Assembly (NCBI GenBank): GCA_932521035.1
Contig: OW051496.1
Coordinates: forward strand, 7,130,001-7,194,000
DNA length: 64,000 nt
Reading direction: 5' to 3'
From: Oscheius dolichura
Taxonomy: Eukaryota; Nematoda; Chromadorea; Rhabditida; Rhabditidae
Within the stretch, counting starts at the first letter, position 1, and the number at the start of each line of letters is the position of its first letter. The translations under genes were made by a program, and so were the position numbers. The notes under the pieces were generated by a model that was not told the origin of the DNA, ran no database searches, and saw only the letters and a list, made by a program, of their open reading frames with translations. This document shows, piece by piece, positions 23,080 to 36,205 of the stretch.

Positions 23080-23766
23080 TTTCTTCCTGAAAAAAAGAAC
23101 GAATTTATATATCCTACCCTAATAAAAGGCAGATCTCTGTGTCTGTCTGTCTGCAAGACCTGTCGTCTGTACGGATTTGACTGTCAAAAGCAGACAGTTA
23201 GAGAAGCAGAAAGATCCGACCGGTCAGGTTTTATTCGACCGTCCAATCTTTTTCGACTGTCATATTTTTAATCCAAACGCGGCCAAAGGCCGCCGGAGGC
23301 ATATTAGTGAAATAATAAGAAATGATGAAAGATAGTATAGTAAAAGCAATAAATAAAGAAAAGAAATAAACAAATTGGAAGCAATTCAAGCTGGCAAATA
23401 GCTACTGCAGTATAGCGTGTTCTTCACGGCCTTCGTCATAGAGCCTACAGCTCATGGCTTGTAAACAGAGTGCGGTTGCCAGCTTATATACTTCTGACCA
23501 CCTTTTCACAACTTTCTTGGAAATTCACTCGCTAAAAAAAGGCACAATATTCGTATTTATATAACCCTAGAGCAATAATGTATATCGAAAACGTCGACAA
23601 AACAAAGTTTTTGAGAACAAGTATAACCGGGTCTAAACAACAGAAATGTTAACGCGTTCCCCCCTTCTGTTAGTCTGAACAAAGCTGTAACTCGTAAACG
23701 TTGTTCTCAATTTTATGCTATGTATCGCATGCTTCATCAAGAATGATGACGCAATTTTAGAGTTAA
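23080..23766. other. intergenic with repeat-like segment
   Basis: Divergent upstream region between the KDEL receptor and the WD-repeat gene. At about 23105-23300 it carries a CTGTCTGTCTG run, an ACTGTC/GACAGT hairpin near 23190, several GACCGGTC/GACCGTCC words and a GCGGCC-AAA-GGCCGC hairpin (23279-23293). That patch is much more GC-rich than its surroundings and looks like a dispersed repeat or mobile-element remnant. Confidence 0.4.
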
Positions 23767-26700
23767 ATGGAAGGAGTTGTGGAGGAAGACGACGAGCAAC
23801 AAGATGACACTTCTCCTGAAGCGTCTTCCAATTCACCGGTAGGTTTTAAAATTGTTTACAAGTACAAATAATATTAGACAGAGCCGGTATCTCGCCGGGC
23901 TCGTTTAGCGGCTCTGAGCAGCAGGATGAAAAAAGAATTCGGCCACACCTCAGATGTGGCAGTGGATGGAGAAAACTGGCTGAAAAATCTTCATCCTTGG
24001 CATAAACGAATTTTATTCAAGCCCGAGAGCCCGGTAAAAATGACCATCTCTAAAAAATACTATACAATTCTAGAATGAATCTCCTTCGGAAGCATCCAAC
24101 GGATCGGAAAGTCTATCACGGTCCCGAAATAGCAATGATAATAATTTTGAAAGTATCCCAACTACGTCAAAATATGAATCACCCCAGATGGTTAAACATT
24201 TTTAACAGTTTAAAATGCGTCTAATAGATAGAATCGGTATCTCGAAGATCTCGTTTAGCTGCTTTAACTAATAGGATGCGAAAGGAGTTCGATACAGTCC
24301 CCGAAGCTTCTACAGATGAAACCGACAGTATGACGACCAGAAGTCTGCAGCCTTTTTATAGGCGAGTGTCTTCTAGACCCGAGACACCCGTAGGAATTTG
24401 GATCTTTACATTTAAAACAAATCTCCAGGATCCTTGTAAAGCTTCACAAGAGATTATTAATCCACCGCCCAGTGAGCCACCTCCTCCTCTACCCGCTATG
24501 GAGCTACGATCGCCACCTCCTCTTCCCCCGAGGAACCCTTCAATTCAACTGCCCATGCCAAACCCAATTCAACCATCAACATCTGGAAAACCCCAAGAAG
24601 ACTCAATACCAACGCCAAGTAGTTCAAGACAAACATCAACCAATTCAGCAGAATCGGTCTGTATAAAAAACGAAGATACCAGCTGCGTGAAAACTGAGGA
24701 CACTGTTCAGAAAAAACGGGGACATATGAAAACTCTCTCATTGGATAGAGACTTTACTTTGGCTAAATCGCTTCGGGTGAGAATTATCATAATCGTTTTA
24801 GAATTTTGCTTGCTCGTTTAGAGTAGCCCCTACCCATCAACTTCAAACAAGTCGAATTCGCTAACTAGGCAAGCGGGAGCGGAACAAGAAGAAGAATTGC
24901 GCATTATCGAAGCTGAAGGAGTGATAAACGAAATTACTTCCGATTTACAAATTTCTGAAAAAGTTTGGTAGCCTAAACCCTCTAAGAAAAACAAATATAG
25001 GAAATACTTGGTTCGGATCCATCATGCTCGTCAACAACGTTCGTCCCAGTCAATGGTTGTAACGTAGTGGAAAAGCCAAAAACTATATTAGAGAAAGTTG
25101 ACGAAAGCCGTACCGACAGTGAGCTGGAATCGCCTGTAAAGAAAATCACTGAAGTCCCCGCTGAGGTCGGTACTTGTTTGCTTTCATTTTCCTGAAAAAC
25201 AATTGTTCGCGCCAAATCCCAGTTTTTCAAAATTCCTAACTTCGGTGCTTGTCAATTTTATTGTGTTTCGTTCAGTTTCATTCAAGTTGTATATCATGTG
25301 AACTCACACCAAGCATAGGAAAACAAAGACAATCTGATCTGATCCACATCTGTCGTTTTCAGAGCAGTGCCTCCCTGCCGATATCTGACCACCGATTAAC
25401 ATTGTCTTCGTCGCCAAAGGCTCCATTGGACCCAATTTCTCGTGACGTAGAAAGACGGCTCAGCATGAAATTTGACCGATCATTTATCAAAGAGTTACCG
25501 TCAGTTTCTTTTACAGTTAGCCAATTATATCTCACTAAATTATACAAAATATTGAAGCTACTCAAATTCTGTTGTTGCAGCGATGATTCTCTGTCGGGTC
25601 ATTCCTCCATCAGGTCGTCTAGCATTGACCACGCTAAAGTATTGGCTAAAACAGCATCCAACTATGCCAGTAGCATCTTTCGCGGTGCCATTAATAAAGT
25701 AAAACAAGTTGCTCATACCGGGTTCGTTTCTCATTACTTTTCACAGGTTATTTTTTTTCTTTAGATCTCACAGCTCTAATGAAAACGATGAAGAAACTAC
25801 AGATAGTGATGGAGAGCACAGTGAGGCAGGGAGCACAGCCACAAATGCCGTTGTTAGACCAAGAAAGACTAAAAAAGGACCATTCGACTTTCAACACTTA
25901 AAAATTGTGCAGGAGATAAACAATGAGCATACTGGTGCTGTCTGGTGCATAAAGTTCTCGGCTTGTGGCCGTTTATTAGCTACAGCTGGTGCTGATTGTG
26001 TATTAAGAGTGTGGTGCCTTACAACACACGTACAACACTTTCAACTAATGAGAGAACGGTACTGTTTTTTTCTTCCACAAACGTTTATTATACTTCTTCC
26101 CTTAGATATCAACATAAAATGGATTATGATGCGGAATTTGCTAAAAAAGAACCTTGGGAAACATTTGAAGCTCCTAGTACGTCATGTAACAATGCTGATG
26201 GGGTGGATGTAGATCCGATGCCTATTTTTGCGCCGAAACCATTTGCTTTTTATAAAGTAAGAGTATTTTCGTTATTTATAGATGCATTGTTAGGGTCATG
26301 TGGCTGATATTCTAGACCTCTCTTGGTCAAAAAATTATTTTATACTTTCATCCGGAATGGATAGAACTGCGAAGTTGTGGCATATCTCGCGAAATGAGTG
26401 TCTATGTTGCTTTCAACATCAGGATTTTGTCACCTCCGTATCCTTTTTGCCAAAAGATGATCGTTATTTTGTATCCGGCTCATTGGATGGTAGAATGAGG
26501 ATATGGAACATACCAGAGAAGAAAGTTGTTTTTTGGAACGAAGTAGAGGTAGATTCACTTTCATAATCTATGTAATGCGTACATTAAAGGAAAAGCTCAT
26601 TACAGCCCTGACATTCGTGAAAAATGGAAAATTTATTGTGGTCGGAACTTATTATGGAAAATGTTATTTCTACACAAGTGAGGTATATTTCTTTTGTATC

Positions 26701-27340
26701 ATATCTATTTGCTTTTCTTATTTTATAGTTGAAGTATCATACAGTGATTTCTACACGTGGAAAAAATTCAATGGGAAATAAAGTTACGGGCCTTTCTGTT
26801 CACGGCGATAAACTGTTAGTGACGTTCAACGATTCAAGGATACATATGTATGATATTCGGGATAAGGTGCTTATCTGCAAATTCCGTGGAGCGCAGCATG
26901 AAAGATCCCAAATTCGAGCTTCTTTTTCGCCTGATGGACGACATGTTGTGTGTGGCTCAGAAGACAAATTTATATACCTTTGGAGGACGTCAGATGCCCA
27001 AGCGACGAGAAGAGATCGAAACTCTATGTGGGAACGAGTTAGAGCCCATAAAACAACAGTCACTGTAGCGCTATTCGCGCCGGATCCACAGGTTACTCCC
27101 ATATTTTCTCCTATACTTCTTTTCTTTCAGTTATTTTTGTCTAGTACCGAGAAAAGAAAAGGCCCACAGCCGAACACAAATGTCATAGCTTCGGCGGATT
27201 TAGATGGATCTATCAAGCTGATGTTGAATCGTGCAACACCAAAAGAGACGCTCACGAATACCCCATTAGAGCCGGTACCAGAAGGAGATGCACCTCTCGC
27301 AGACAGTAGAACAAATTCCTTACCAAAGGTTAATTTTTGA
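23767..27340 (+). CDS. WDR44-like WD-repeat protein
   Basis: Multi-exon gene for a Rab11-binding WD40 protein of the WDR44/Rabphilin-11 (C. elegans SYM-4) type, which acts in recycling-endosome traffic. ATG is at 23767. The N-terminal half is acidic and disordered, with a Pro-rich stretch (PPPSEPPPPLPAMEL). The WD repeats begin near 25920 with NNEHTGAVWCIKFSACGRLL, followed by DILDLSWSKNYFILSSGMDRT, FLPKDDRYFVSGSLDGRMRI and RASFSPDGRHVVCGSEDKFI. The RRDRNSMWERVRAHK segment is characteristic of WDR44. A motif of about 19 residues, VSRRxRLAALxxRMxKEF, occurs twice on separate exons near 23890 and 24235. The C-terminus ends LPKVNF with stop at 27338-27340. Several exon borders are approximate. 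Confidence 0.85.
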
Positions 27341-27972
27341 AATTGAAAAATTGTCTGCATTGTATTCGTTGTTGTACCTTTCCTTTGTATAGGCTTTTTA
27401 TTTTATTCTGCTGCCCCCTCGCTAAATTTCATAGTAGAACGGGTTACATTTCTTTTGAACTTTTAGATATCTAGCGCCACTTGTATGCCTTTTAATTTGG
27501 TTATGTACAGAATCACAGATAATTATGAGATAAATATTTTTGAAGTTCATGTTTTTTTTATCGAAGACGGCACAAAGGGATTGCCGCAGTGTGTCCTTAC
27601 TCTCCAATATATGATATCTCGCAGCGAATAATGCCGTTGCGATTAAACGGGCCTGCCCGCCTCTGCACGGGAGGGAGGACACATGCCTGCTGTCATTTCC
27701 TAGCATTCGGCCCTGGGTGCGCTTGTTTACCCCCGCCGCTGCCGACTTCCATTAGCGGTACCTGTCGAGTTCCTTGTTTCTTCTGTTTTGTGTAAATTAT
27801 TGGCTGCCTTTGTTCGAGGAAAACCACAAAATGTTGAAATAGAATAATTACGAACGAATTCTCCTTCTGACACTTTCTCTCGTCTCGCAAGACTTTTCCC
27901 CAGATAATTGCGCTATCCACTGAGCCGTTTTTTTTCCCTCTGATTCCCTTTCCCACTTATTTACGTTCAGCC
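27341..27972. other. intergenic
   Basis: About 630 nt between two plus-strand genes, with no supported gene. It ends in TTATTTACGTTCAG followed by CC and the ATG of the DDAH-family gene, a likely trans-splice acceptor. Confidence 0.4.
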
Positions 27973-28995
27973 ATGCATTATACTCATGCAATAGTGGCCC
28001 GAATTCCGGACAAGCTCAAGACCGACAAGAAGGTCAAACTGAACATAGAAGCCATGAGAAAACAACAGGAAGACCTGGCTGAAACTTTACGAGAATCGGG
28101 GGTAAAAATAATCGACATTGATACTCCGGAAGGTTCGTCTGTCCAGGCACTAATGATTGACAACGGTGCTATTTGCATCGAGGGGACCGCTCTGATTGCT
28201 CAGCCAAAAGACGAAGGCATCAATTTGGGAGAGGTTCGACGCTCCGTTTTGAAATAAGTGTTGAGCGTTTAGATTGCTAAGATTTTGGCCGGGTTGTCAT
28301 GGAATGTAGTCGAATGTCCGCCGCTTCTGAATGGGAAACCCGTAATTCTACATGGAAGTGATGTTCTCTTTACGGGAAAGGAGATTTTCGTGGGAATTAG
28401 GAAGCATGCCACAAATATGGAGGGCGCTATTGTGAGTTATGAAGAACATTGTTTACGAAATAAATTAGTCACTATTCCAGAGATTGTAACATTTCTACAA
28501 AAAAACTTTTTTCAGTGTCTCGGTGGTGTTTTCTGTGATATCCCAGTAATTCCAATTCATATGCATGAGAAATCCTACCCACTGAAGTATTACGTCTCCA
28601 TCGCTGGTCCCCAGATCCTAGCCATTGGGAAAGGGAAGGAAGCCCAGCATATCTTACGAGTGGGTTATTATTTCGCTGATCAAAAGAAATCTAGTCTATG
28701 GAACAAGAGGCAACGTTTATGTATCAAATTGTGAGCATAGAAGACGAAGAAGCCGTGGCCTCACTCTGTGTCAATAAAAGGACCATTTTTAGGCAGGACA
28801 AAACCGATCCCGTCAGCCTCCCTAGAGAAAAAAAAATCTTTTCTTTTAGAATTTCACCAACCTTCAAAGAGCAGGACAACAACTCTGGGCTTTAGATATG
28901 GGAGAGCTGGTAAAAGTAAGCAATAACCCCTTCAAACAGAAAACTCGCCGAAAATTTTAAGACAGGTCAGCCCTTCACGAGTTACTGTCTTCTAA
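27973..28995 (+). CDS. DDAH-family protein, probable pseudoenzyme
   Basis: Member of the dimethylarginine dimethylaminohydrolase (DDAH) fold family, which normally hydrolyses methylated arginines and so modulates nitric-oxide synthase. Visible family blocks are HAIVARIPDKLK, ALMIDNGAICIEGTALIAQP, GSDVLFTGKEIFVGIRKH, YYVSIAGPQILAIGKG and, after an intron, a C-terminal exon series ending LDMGELVKVSPSRVTVF. Two catalytic positions appear lost. Where DDAHs have His in an HLK motif before the SMAGP-like strand, this protein reads YPLKYYVSIAGP. The C-terminal Cys motif (TCCSV in vertebrates) is replaced by RVTVF. The last exon depends on my choice of intron (about 28916-28967), so the Cys loss is less certain than the His loss. 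Stop TAA is at 28993-28995. Confidence 0.78.
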
Positions 28996-29391
28996 TCCGA
29001 GAACCCGAGCCGCATAATGGACATTCGCTCAAAGAAATCTGAATCGCCCCTATCAAAAAAATCGCAACAAATAATTCTCCATCAGATACACACTGCTGTC
29101 TATATACCTCAACTAACATAATTTGCTTGCTTTAATCCCGTATTTCTAGCGTTATGCTTGAGCGACATCATAGATGAACAGAAACCCTCATAAATCTTTC
29201 ATTAATAAAATTTATACTTACATTAAAATAAATATACGATCGAATAGTTTAGTATTGGGACACAACACAATAAAAGTGAAACGATAAAAAATACAGAATA
29301 AATTGCAAACGGACCTGTAGAAATAGCTGGAGAATCGGGACAAAAGTGTGAGTACATACAGACAGTTGTAGTAACCAGCTGAGGAGTGCTT
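28996..29391. other. convergent intergenic region
   Basis: AT-rich spacer between the convergent DDAH-family and Flower genes, with no gene seen. It will hold both 3' UTRs. Confidence 0.5.
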
Positions 29392-30139
29392 TTATACTGG
29401 TGGAACCTGCTGTACTTGGGGATTCCAAGCAGGATCACCAGCACTAGCCATCATGGTATTGCGGTCTGCCTAAAAACAATTCATATAACGAAATTAAAAC
29501 AAGCATATGTACTTCTACAAAATTTATAGAAAAAATATTTTTAGCTTACCTTTTTACCCAAAGCCATGAATCCATAGATAGTACCACAAGCAAAGATCAT
29601 ACCGGAACCGAGGAATGTGTTGATCTCGAGGCACATCAGAATGGGAATAATTCCCATACTAACAAAATATTTGAGATTCAGATTAAAAAAAAAATTACCC
29701 TCCATACAATCCTGCTTTTTGCCAGTAGGAGCGACCCTCGCTAAATTGGGCGATTCGTTCGATAAAATCTATGAACATGCAGCAGAATGGAGCTTCCAAT
29801 GCGATGATAAGAAATCCGCATACCCTAAAGACAATGAAAATTGCCAAAAACAAGTCGTACATTTGTATCAAAACAGCGATAATGCAGCTTGCACTGAGGG
29901 AGATCAGTCCGAGGGCTCCGAAGAAAATGGCTAGAATTCCTCCAACTATTCCAACACCTTTCGCAAGGAAACGAACCCACCTAGGACTAATATTAAACAA
30001 AGTAACCTCTCTACTAGATCCTTACGGAAAAGTTATACAATTAGATAATAAATAAATAAAAGACAAACCAGGGAAAGTTAGCATTCGGATCATGCTCGGC
30101 TTGCATCTGTGTCGAAATACCTGAAGCGGCAGCTCCCAT
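29392..30139 (-). CDS. flwr-1: Flower-family membrane protein
   Basis: Four-helix vesicle protein of the Flower (CACFD1) family, linked in flies to synaptic endocytosis, calcium and cell competition. ATG at 30139 begins MGAAASGISTQMQAEHDPNA, followed by the first helices (FLAKGVGIVGGILAIFFGAL and SLSASCIIAVLIQM), LEAPFCCMFIDF, the KAGLYGG loop, INTFLGSGMIFACGTIYGF and MALGKK. The last exon gives a short cytoplasmic tail ending PAWNPQVQQVPPV, stop at 29392. The Glu in LEAPFCC, implicated in ion selectivity, is retained. Introns are small. The tail is shorter than in insects. Confidence 0.85.
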
Positions 30140-31001
30140 CGTTCTAGTTTGCTGGGCGTACCCTAAATTATCGAAATAAAAAGAGAGAAGAAAGATATAC
30201 AAACAATTGGTCAACAAAAAACAGATAAAAACGAAAGGAACTAATGACCTTTGGAAAGGAAAGGGTAACCTAACGAGAAAGTCACGCCATTATGGACACA
30301 CGTCTTTTAAAAGCCACGTAACCTGCTGCAAATAAAGCGCAATCGATGAGAAGAGCTATTCTACACCTCTAAACATTTACGCGAGGCACTGCTGTCAATC
30401 ACCGTGTGAGCTCCACATAACTATCAGACGTCTCGCGTCCAGTTATCGGGAAATCAATACCACAACCTTTTATAGGGAAAGGAAGAATGACGTTATGCAA
30501 AAACATTATGGCGTAAAACCAGAAATGGGGAATAAGACATGAAGTAGCTCAGGCGATGCCCGTGCAGGCACGGATCAATATTAGCTAAGGAGAAGCATGT
30601 AAATCTCGAAGATTAAATCGGGTCGGAAGCACAATTGGTGAGAAAAGGGGTTTGTGGGCTGTAACAAAGGAGCACTTTCCGGTTCGACAAACCATATTTG
30701 TAAAAAAAACATAAAAATATCAGTATACAATTAAACTATCAGATAACATCAAGGATAAAAATCCATTAGAATGAGTGGGAAAATTGAAGTAAAAAAATAA
30801 ATCTTTATTTTATAGACTCTATTGATGTGATGACCTTTTGTCATCTTGGAATGTGCATAAAACATGTACAAAAATGAAAATAAATATAACGTCTGAAAGA
30901 CCCTAATAATACACGTATATGTAGAGAGGATGAATTAGCAATTTTTAGAAAGATGGGTTTAGAGGATTGACCGGATGAATTTTTTGATATCTGCAAGTTA
31001 C
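30140..31001. other. AT-rich intergenic region
   Basis: Upstream of Flower and downstream of MED14, both on the minus strand. No gene, tRNA or repeat recognised. Confidence 0.5.
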
Positions 31002-34000
31002 TTATTGATATAATCTTTTTAAAACTAACTGTTCCCACATGTGCTTTACGAATAAGTATATGGCGCAACTTTGTGAGCTTTCTGCTTCTTTATTGACTAG
31101 TTCCACAGTATTTTCGTCTGCTGGAGACTGATGAGTTTGGTTTGCTGGTCCTAATTTGATCGTATTGCTAAAAAAAGGACGTTCAAATATTGAAAAACCT
31201 CTTACGTGTCCACATTGTAGGTAGTGAGATAATTTTTATGATTATTGTTATTATGTGTGAATACAATCTACAAAGCAAAAATGAATTAATTCTGTGCAAC
31301 TAACGCTGAATGTAATGCTATTTGAATCATTCACAATAATTCCAGGGCAGAGACGCTGAATAATCTTTTCATTAGGTGCCTTGAGCGAATATGACATTAC
31401 AAAGCATATTCTGGTAGGATTGCCGGCAGTTTCCTAAACATTTTTGTTGAATGAAAACGTAAATAAATGAGAACATACTATTTGTTTCATTAAATATGGT
31501 GTGAGCAATTCCACGCCTCTGCGAGGTATTAAACGTAATAGCATGATAAAGCTGCACAGACTAATTTCATTCTTGACATTTATGACTTTCTGGAGACAAT
31601 ACTGCTCTAGTAGTCCAATAGCTTCATCAGGAGGACCATCTTCCCCTAAAATTGACCAAAATAAAAAAAAACGAATGAAAGCCCGATACCGTAAGTAATT
31701 TGTACGGCCAAAGAAAAAGACTGCGGATCCATAAATAGTTTAAATTGAATAAAAGAGTTATCCATCCCTAAAGATGGAAAACGAATTTTGACCTAAATGA
31801 ATCATTATTTCATAGCGTTCAACAACTTACATGGTCTGAATCTTTGCTGACGGAGTTGACTGCCAAACCGCCGCATAATTTGACGTCTCCGTTACCTTTT
31901 TTATAATGTTCCATTATATTTGCGACTCTTTGTATGAACCACAAGTCATTCAAGTATGTATCAAGAAAACTATTCGTGCTGCCTGCAATACGCTGAATAA
32001 ACCTCAGTTATCAATTAAGAACACCTGGTTTCTTTAGATGGGGAGTCCATTCCATAGTCTTTTTTAAGCAGACGTGATGCACCTTGATCACACTACGTGT
32101 TGTTTTTAAATAGGTTTCCGATTCCATAGGTGATTTTGGCTCCATTTTTGGTGAACCCTCTATTTTTCCTGGAGTCGGAACTTGCAACGTATTTCCCACA
32201 GATTGGGGATTTGGTGTAACCTGCAAATATAATAATATATTGAGTCAAAAATATCGAAAACATACTAGTGTGTTGGAACCTGGCTGCATATTCGAATGAT
32301 CTATAGGTTCTTCTTCCAAAATTTCAGCATTTCTGTAAACACCAATAGCACATTATTGTGGATACTAAACCCACTCATCATAGAACCTTAAAAATTCATA
32401 TAAACCAGCTATTTTTGGTGAATCTCGACTGGCATCTCGAATTGCTGCCTGCTTATCCATGAGAAATGCGATTTCCAAGTGCATATCTCCAAAGCTTAAA
32501 CGGATCGTCGTACGACTGAGCACTGTTATTTGCCCCTAAAAACGGTGATCAAAGAGAACGAAAACAACCTTATTAGTCAAAGGGAAGGATGCATCCAGTC
32601 CCATTGCTGCGCAGTAAGGTTTCATGCTAACAAATCGGGATTTTACAAAGTTATACACATAATACAACGGTTCTGTTGTCTCCAGTAGATAGTTAACTAA
32701 ATCAACGAGGTCGTTGTACTTGTTGAATCTAAAGAAATATTAGTCGTACAAATTTAAAAAAAAAACCTTCGGGTCAATTCTGCAGTCATTAGCACATGTG
32801 GATTCCATTTCGTGATTTCAAATGTTGGTAGCTTACCTTTCACTTTGGCATGCGTCTGAAGACTTTACTTGAAAATAAAAAAAAGACGTACACATCCAAA
32901 CGCTAGTTTAAAATGATTTTCTGGTTGCCGTTGTTGAAATGTTATAAATAACAGCATTTCACGTGATTCACCATAAGCTAACACTAATTTATGATAAGTG
33001 AATGCCAAAACCTAGAAACGAACTAAAAATATAAAACATTTCAATACTTACATCACAAAAAACACGATAATAGCTGTTATAGGCTTTAGCGAATTTTTCT
33101 ACAATATCGAAGATATTGGCATAGGTAACTAGGCGGTCAATGATGACCGGAGCTATGCTTTCACTCGAGCCGCTACCTTTGAGGTCTGTTATACAGCTGC
33201 ATCTCTGGACAAAAAGAACATTTGAGTATAAAAAATAGAAACCTCCGGCTGTTTGTTGTCTTCTTCTCGAGTTTTCCAAATAGGTGGCCTCTTCATTGTA
33301 CACTCAAGCTGCCACGTTCCTTTAGCGCGGTTATCCAACCTTATCACACATTGCATAACATGCTCCGCAAAACCGGAGGACTTAATTTCAGGAATTTGTG
33401 AAAAGCTGAAGATTGTGTAAGAGAAAAAATATGAAATTACTCAGTGATAGTTAAAATCAATCCTTTGACCTGTTTTTCTTCTTTTAGTGCAGTAGAGAGT
33501 ATGCCACGCTTATCCAGCTCTTGTTTTACGCGCATAAAGCCGAGTCGGTCATCAATGATAGCTATCGCATAAATTAATTGCTTTTCTAGCGGTGTAAACA
33601 TCCGCTTTGACTGAATATTCAGATTATTAGAACAGAGTTATAATAAAGCCACCTCTTCCGCTATTAATTTGGAATCGGGTCCCAAAGATTCTAGTTGAAT
33701 TACGCGCTTGAGCGTATCAAAAACATGGTCGACTTCCTATAAGATGCTAGATTTTTGGACGCACAAGTAAACGAACGCTAATTTCCATTAGTTGGCATCT
33801 ATCTTCCACTATGCTCATTAAATGTACTCCTAGTTTCAAAGTAAGTTCAGGTGAAGATTCAAATGTTACAATCTAAATTTTTTTTAAAACGAATATAATA
33901 ATTATAAAAAAGCGCAACTTACAACGTAATAAGATTCCTCCTTGGTAAATTGAAGACATATTCTGTCTGATGATATTGTTCTCACTTTCTTGAAGAAGGG

Positions 34001-36205
34001 AGCCATTTCTGCTTCATTAACAACTCTCACTTGCATCGAGATTATAGCTCGTTTAAACCGCTCCATCATTAGATGAATCCTTCAGCAGTCTCATGAAAAA
34101 CAACGAGCAAAACATACTTGAATTTGCCGAGCTGTTTTCTCAACACATCAATGGGTTTAAAATCATCATAAATAGATCTTTCCAATTCGCGTAGTTCTGT
34201 TTTATCCCGATTATCTGAAATAATAAGAAAAATAGTAAAAAAAGCAGTATGAGTAAAGGAGAAAAATATAAAAATGGCTATTTTATATTGCTCTATACCA
34301 AAATAAATCATTACGTGAAAATTCCCTACACAAAACCAAGGTAACATTTTTGTCACACATTGTAATGGTTTAAGGTAACATTTTTGTCACACATTGTAAT
34401 GGTTTAAGGTAACATTTTTGGCACACATTGTAATGGTTTCTATATAAACAAAAATGACTTACTTAATGCGATCAGCTCACAGAGTACTTTCCCCGAATAC
34501 AAATTAATAGATACTGATAGGCATTCATGTGGATTTGTTATACTATCCCGGAGTAATGGCATTTTCAGATAAGGCACAGCTTGTCCTGCCAAATATAGTA
34601 TATATTGACAACTGCACTTTACCTAATAAAGCAATCGGTATGCTTGGTTCAGCTGCCTCTATCCGCTTTCTAATTCGAAGAAGCCTTTCTTTTGCACGTA
34701 TTACAAATGTTTCCGAAAGCAGTCGATTAACCGACAACCTCCTGAAAAAAGGGTAGAAAACGGTTAGAACTAATATAAGCATACCCAGATCGATCATCAA
34801 GTGCTCCTAAACCAGGGTAAGCCGGGGAATGGACTACTTTTAATCGCCCGTCTCCATCACTTCCCTGTATCGTTACTCTGTATTCCGCTGTTGTTCTAAA
34901 AGGTGGTAAATTTTCAAGTAGATGTTTTTTAAACCTGGATTGACTGCTACCAGCTCTTAAGAGGATCTTCTTCAACCAATAACCTAGTGTCAAAACTCTT
35001 TCTTTAGGATCATATCGTTCAATAGTCATTTTATCCCTAGAAGTATAACTTATCAAAAACTAAATAGTAAGCATACGCATATTGACCCTGGCTTCCGGCC
35101 AACTGGGTTGCTTGGCAAAAAAGAACGTCCAATTGGAGTGTTTGAGCGAATCTATGCAAAAATGTATACATACTTGCAATAGGACTTTGTTCTTCTTCTG
35201 TTTGCCATTTGTTGAGCTTTTCTTGCAAATGGTTATGTATTCTATTTAGTTGAAGCGGGTGCACCTAAAAATACATACACATCGTCTTAATCCTTACTAA
35301 TTGCGAGCCATATCCAATCTCATAGTCTTCGACGAGCATTTTTATGTTCAATAACGTCCAAGGCATTTCCGATTTTTCACTAAGTATCGATAGCTGCACT
35401 TCAAATTCGCCTGGTACTACAAGCGTTAACTAAAATAATAACATAATAAAATAATTTTAAAACCCACATGTCCATTTCGTATCCTGATTTCTTTTATCCT
35501 TGGTGACAGTTTTGTAGACTCCCGCGATATTCTTGTATGAATGATCTAAGGTAAATGAATGATCTGAGATCAAAAAGCACCCTTTTACCTGATTTAGTCG
35601 TCTTAAAACCACGGCTTGTTCGGGTTTGTTTAGAGCAGGTTTTTTAATAAATGCGTCTTTAATGCACATTGGAAGACGATTATAGGTACCCTAAAACAAT
35701 TAATCTTCTAGTAAAAAAGCCTACGAGTGTTAGTGTATCAATAGCTTCTGCAACCTGGAATGGTGGAAGCCGTGCAAAAGTCATCTCTTCCCGAATATGA
35801 TACAGACGGTCAGCAGACTCAAGCAATAATTGCTGCTGCTGATCCAAAAAATAGCTAATGGCCTAAACAGGAATAAATGAACAGATTGAAATTGCCACTT
35901 ACTGTACATTGTTCGAACTTCTTGGATGATTTCACCCATTTTACTAGCGCTAGCAATTTCACATAAAGCATCCGAGTATTATGTGCAAATTGAACTAAGG
36001 ACACTTTTCTGTCGGCATCAAGCTTCTTAGGCAGCCTAAAGGAATAATAATGAGCAAAAGTGTAGAATTACAATTCCGAAAGCACGGTGATTTCGTGAAA
36101 AACTTGTTGAACTGCGAAGTCTATGAGATCGCTTAGTTTGATGGTGTTTGGGGCCAAATTTGGTGGAACTATTGGCAGTTGCGGTTTAATATCATCTTCT
36201 TCCAT
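31002..36205 (-). CDS. mdt-14: Mediator complex subunit 14
   Basis: Scaffold subunit of the Mediator co-activator that bridges the tail to the head and middle modules (RGR-1 in C. elegans). The protein starts at ATG 36205 with MEEDDIKPQLPIVPPN. It then follows the MED14 N-terminal pattern: LSDLIDFAVQQVFHEITVLS, KKLDADRKVSLVQFAHNTRM, AISYFLDQQQQLLLESADRL and MTFARLPPFQVAEAIDTL. The gene continues through many short AT-rich introns for about 5 kb. The last exon reads EAESSQSCAIYLFVKHMWEQ and ends VLKRLYQ with TAA at 31002. The middle is weakly conserved, as is usual for MED14. A 3 x 34-bp tandem repeat lies in one intron. It is divergent from INTS6 over a 387-bp shared promoter. Confidence 0.82.
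34338..34439. repeat. 34-bp tandem repeat, 3 copies
   Basis: Three head-to-tail copies of a 34-bp unit beginning AAGGTAACATTTTTGTCACA and ending ATTGTAATGGTTT occupy 34338-34371, 34372-34405 and 34406-34439. The third differs at one base (TTTTTGGC for TTTTTGTC). They lie in a MED14 intron. Confidence 0.95.
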
